From: Gammaproteobacteria bacterium
Lineage (GTDB): Bacteria > Pseudomonadota > Gammaproteobacteria > HK1
DNA length: 64,000 nt
Direction: 5' to 3'
Assembly (NCBI GenBank): GCA_022824305.1
Contig: JAJEAD010000054.1
Coordinates: forward strand, 124,001-188,000
Each line of letters begins with the position of its first letter. Positions within the stretch are counted from its first letter, which is position 1. Position numbers and translations under genes: made by a program. Below the pieces are notes generated by a model that saw only the letters and a program-made list of their open reading frames with translations, was not told the DNA's origin and did no database searches. Of this stretch, positions 62,301-64,000 are shown piece after piece.

Positions 62301-62325
62301 GCGGACGCGAAGGGGGCGCGTCCGC
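62301..62325. other. Strong hairpin between the SRPBCC paralogues
   Basis: GCGGACGCG (62301-62309) and CGCGTCCGC (62317-62325) form a perfect 9-bp stem with a 7-base loop in the 180-base gap between the two genes. No T-tract follows, so termination is not clear; it may separate the two transcripts or stabilise RNA. Confidence 0.4.
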
Positions 62326-62362
62326 GCACGGACGCCGCCGGACCGGGCCCGGACCTCCGACG

Positions 62363-62803
62363 ATGATCAAGGTCGAAAGGAGCACCGTCATCGACGCACC
62401 CGTCGACCGGGTGTGGTCGGTGCTGCGGGACTTCAACGGGCACGAGCACTGGCACCCCGCGGTCAAGGAGAGCCGCATCGAGGAGCGACTTCCGGCCGAC
62501 GCCGTCGGCGCGGTGCGCCGCTTCCGGCTCGGCGACGGCTCGACCCTGCGGGAGCGCCTGCTCACCCTCTCCGACGCCGAGAAGACTTACTCCTACTGCC
62601 TGCTCGACACCCCGATCCCGCTCCTCAACTACGTCGCCCACGTCTCGCTGCACCGGGTGACGGTGGGCGAGCGCACCTTCTGGCGCTGGACCTCGGAGTT
62701 CGACGCGCCGCGCGGCCAGGAACGCAAGCTGCGCACCCTCGTCGGCGAGGAGATCTACGAACGGGGCTTCGCCGCGATCCGCCGGCACCTCGCCGCTTCC
62801 TGA
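62363..62803 (+). CDS. SRPBCC (START-like) family protein, copy 2
   Basis: 146 residues: VIDAPVDRVWSVLRDFNGHE, HWHPAVKESRIEERLPADAV, LGDGSTLRERLLTLSDAEKT, then a Trp/Arg-rich strand and C-terminal helix. Roughly 40% similar to copy 1 by eye; same ligand-binding fold. Its last 130 bases recur nearly unchanged at the window end. Ligand unknown. Confidence 0.85.
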   Translation: MIKVERSTVIDAPVDRVWSVLRDFNGHEHWHPAVKESRIEERLPADAVGAVRRFRLGDGSTLRERLLTLSDAEKTYSYCLLDTPIPLLNYVAHVSLHRVTVGERTFWRWTSEFDAPRGQERKLRTLVGEEIYERGFAAIRRHLAAS

Positions 62804-62944
62804 GCCTGCCGCCGCCTTCGGGATGGCGATGCCCTGCCACCCGAACGACAACGCGCCGCGATCATCGGCATCGTGGCCCTCGAGGACCGCTCGCGGCAGA
62901 TCCCGCACTCCACGCCGATTTTCGATTCGGCACCCAGGGGTCGG

Positions 62945-63454
62945 TCAGGGCATCTGCCACTCGCAGACCCCCATCGAGACCGCCCAGTCGTCGGGCATGT
63001 AGCTCGTCGTGTAAGGACACTCTCCCGTTACGCCGGCGTACTTGCCCGTGCCGCCCAGGATGCGTCGCGTCCCCTGACCGCCCCCGCCGACCTCCGTGTC
63101 GCCCGCGCGTCGGATCGACACGACATACCACTGGTCTCCATCGCTGTCGGTATGCGTGCATGGCGCCTCGAGATCGAGACCGGCGTCGGTTCTCTTCGCG
63201 TACACCACGCAGGTGAGTCGGTAGTGGGCGCCATCGGCAAAGGGACCGCCACTACTCTCGATGACTGTCGCCGTGCCCTGCAGGGGGCCGCCGGTGACGG
63301 TGCCTCCGGCGTGCTCCAGCACGGTGTAGTCGCGCACGAAGCTGTTGAGGAGTGTGAGGCTGCCACTTTCGCCCGCGGTGGCGGCGTCGGCGGACCACGT
63401 GACAGCCGATGCGGCGATGCAGGCGGCCACCGTCCTGCGGAAGGATGTCGTCAT
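62945..63454 (-). CDS. Secreted barrel-like protein of unknown function
   Basis: 169 residues from ATG 63454. Signal peptide MTTSFRRTVAACIAASAVTW ending in a cut after SADA. The mature part (about 145 residues) has paired Cys (RLTCVVYAKR, EAPCTHTDSD, GECPYTT, GVCEWQ) and the phrase ILGGTGKYAGVTG. That phrase resembles the strand-turn of allene-oxide-cyclase/dirigent-like and lipocalin-type barrels. It is probably exported and disulfide-bonded; function unknown. Confidence 0.62.
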   Translation of the reverse strand: MTTSFRRTVAACIAASAVTWSADAATAGESGSLTLLNSFVRDYTVLEHAGGTVTGGPLQGTATVIESSGGPFADGAHYRLTCVVYAKRTDAGLDLEAPCTHTDSDGDQWYVVSIRRAGDTEVGGGGQGTRRILGGTGKYAGVTGECPYTTSYMPDDWAVSMGVCEWQMP

Positions 63455-63643
63455 TCCATGGGCTCCGTTCGTCAGCGGCCGCGTCGGCCATGCTATCGGG
63501 GTGTGCTGTACGCGTGATGTCAGCCGAGGAATGAGCAGGAAGTCGCCCTTGGCGCTCGCCATCCCCGCCAGCCGCACTCATCACGTCGAACTCCCAATTG
63601 TCCATCGACCAGCCCGCCGCGTCGAGGCGTTTGCGGAACTCTC

Positions 63644-63874
63644 TTCCCGCTGGGCGAGGACATTCAGGCGTGGCGGCACGAGCATATGGAGCAGGGCATG
63701 GTGGAGACCCCCGTCGATGGAGAGATCGGCGTCCGAGCCGCGAACCCCACGGACTTTCTCTCCGATCCCGCGGATCGGCTCATCGCCGCGACCGCCCCGG
63801 CCGGCCACCGCCTCGTCACGCCCAGGGCGGTGGTGGGCTCGTCGGCGAGGATGAGGGCGTGGCCGCCCGGGTGA
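63644..63874 (+). pseudogene. VapC-like PIN-domain remnant
   Basis: A frame with the typical C-terminal half of type II VapC toxins: FPLGEDIQAWRHEHMEQGM, then VETPVDGEIGVRAA and DPADRLIAATAPAGHRLVT, matching the 'W..........P....IA..A..L...H.DPADR.I.ATA' block. The upstream half, including the first catalytic Asp, is absent (the frame becomes unrelated before about 63640), and the tail ends in PPG rather than the usual terminal Trp-rich strand. I read it as a decayed toxin fragment, with no antitoxin nearby. Confidence 0.5.
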
Positions 63875-64000
63875 CGGTCGGCGAGCGCACCTTCTGGCGC
63901 TGGATCTCGGAGTTCGACACGCCGCGCGGCCAGGAACGCAAGCTGCGCACCCTCGTCGGCGAAGAAATCTACGAACGGGGCTTCGCCGCGATCCGCCGGC
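63871..64000 (+). pseudogene. 5'-truncated third copy of the SRPBCC gene (runs off the window)
   Basis: The last 130 bases are colinear with 62657-62786 of SRPBCC copy 2, with five substitutions and no indel (TVGERTFWRWISEFDTPRGQ versus TVGERTFWRWTSEFDAPRGQ). No upstream part of the gene is present: the 5' side is the PIN remnant, and the 16 bases at 63851-63866 instead match the end of SRPBCC copy 1 (62179-62194). It therefore looks like a recombinant fragment, unless the window edge hides a longer gene. Confidence 0.65.

Noticed and set aside
62213..62301. 29-codon ORF between the SRPBCC genes
   Set aside because: No ribosome site, no motif and no coupling; the region is better explained as spacer with a hairpin.
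63455..63643. Minus-strand phrase DAAGWSMDNWEFDVM suggestive of a gene end
   Set aside because: Too short, no start or family match that I can defend; may be a remnant but not reported as a feature.

Overview
This is about 64 kb of very GC-rich (roughly two-thirds or more G+C by eye), gene-dense bacterial chromosome. The content points to Pseudomonadota, most likely a gammaproteobacterium: ACP phosphodiesterase, PmbA, UvrD with its C-terminal RNA-polymerase-binding module, a cytochrome c5-type protein and a tRNA gene with encoded CCA. The abundance of uptake systems for organic nitrogen compounds, phytanoyl-CoA-type dioxygenase, Rieske oxygenase and toxin-antitoxin genes resembles free-living or host-associated marine heterotrophs. 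This placement is inference; no rRNA or other phylogenetic marker is present.

Layout. 1-2.3 kb: the end of a type IVb (thin) pilus locus, with two PilV-like tip genes and a TcpQ-domain lipoprotein. 2.4-16.7 kb: housekeeping and metabolic genes (acpH-pta, an FAD-linked 2-hydroxyacid oxidase, pheA, pmbA, a giant AsmA-like protein, uvrD, cytochrome c5, a Rieske oxygenase). 17-19.1 kb: a darT-darG DNA ADP-ribosylation toxin-antitoxin pair next to tRNA-Arg(CCG). 19.2-24.9 kb (+ strand): an Asp/Glu-racemase-like gene, a 57-residue ORF, a DM13 protein and a complete carbohydrate-type ABC transporter. It converges on a tightly overlapping minus-strand catabolic operon (25-31 kb): short-chain dehydrogenase, BtpA-like protein, FGGY kinase and a three-gene flavoenzyme of HcnABC/opine-oxidase type. 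argE follows.

32.6-41.8 kb (+ strand): a 2-oxoglutarate dioxygenase, a ureohydrolase (agmatinase-like), a creatinase/aminopeptidase-P-like protein, a full LIV-type ABC transporter, a decayed amidase N-terminus and an N-formylglutamate amidohydrolase. Together these suggest uptake and breakdown of a guanidino or amide compound. 41.8-47.5 kb (- strand): a two-component system, an HtrA protease and etfBA. 47.8-57.3 kb: a second LIV-type transporter. Its binding protein is separated from the permeases by a DUF924 gene and a thiamine-diphosphate (acetolactate-synthase-like) enzyme. Its LivF ATPase is fused to a Tm-1-like (UPF0261) domain.

57.4-64 kb: a HigA antitoxin with only the C-terminal stub of its HigB toxin; a frameshifted phosphoenolpyruvate-hydrolase-like TIM-barrel gene (the family that forms the second half of tomato Tm-1); an unusually long flotillin with an 11-residue-periodic coiled coil; two SRPBCC paralogues; a secreted barrel-like protein; a VapC-like PIN remnant; and a fragment of a third SRPBCC copy at the window edge.

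The most novel points are the LivF::Tm-1 fusion beside the Tm-1 C-half homologue, the hendecad flotillin, and two uncharacterised uptake-plus-catabolism clusters.
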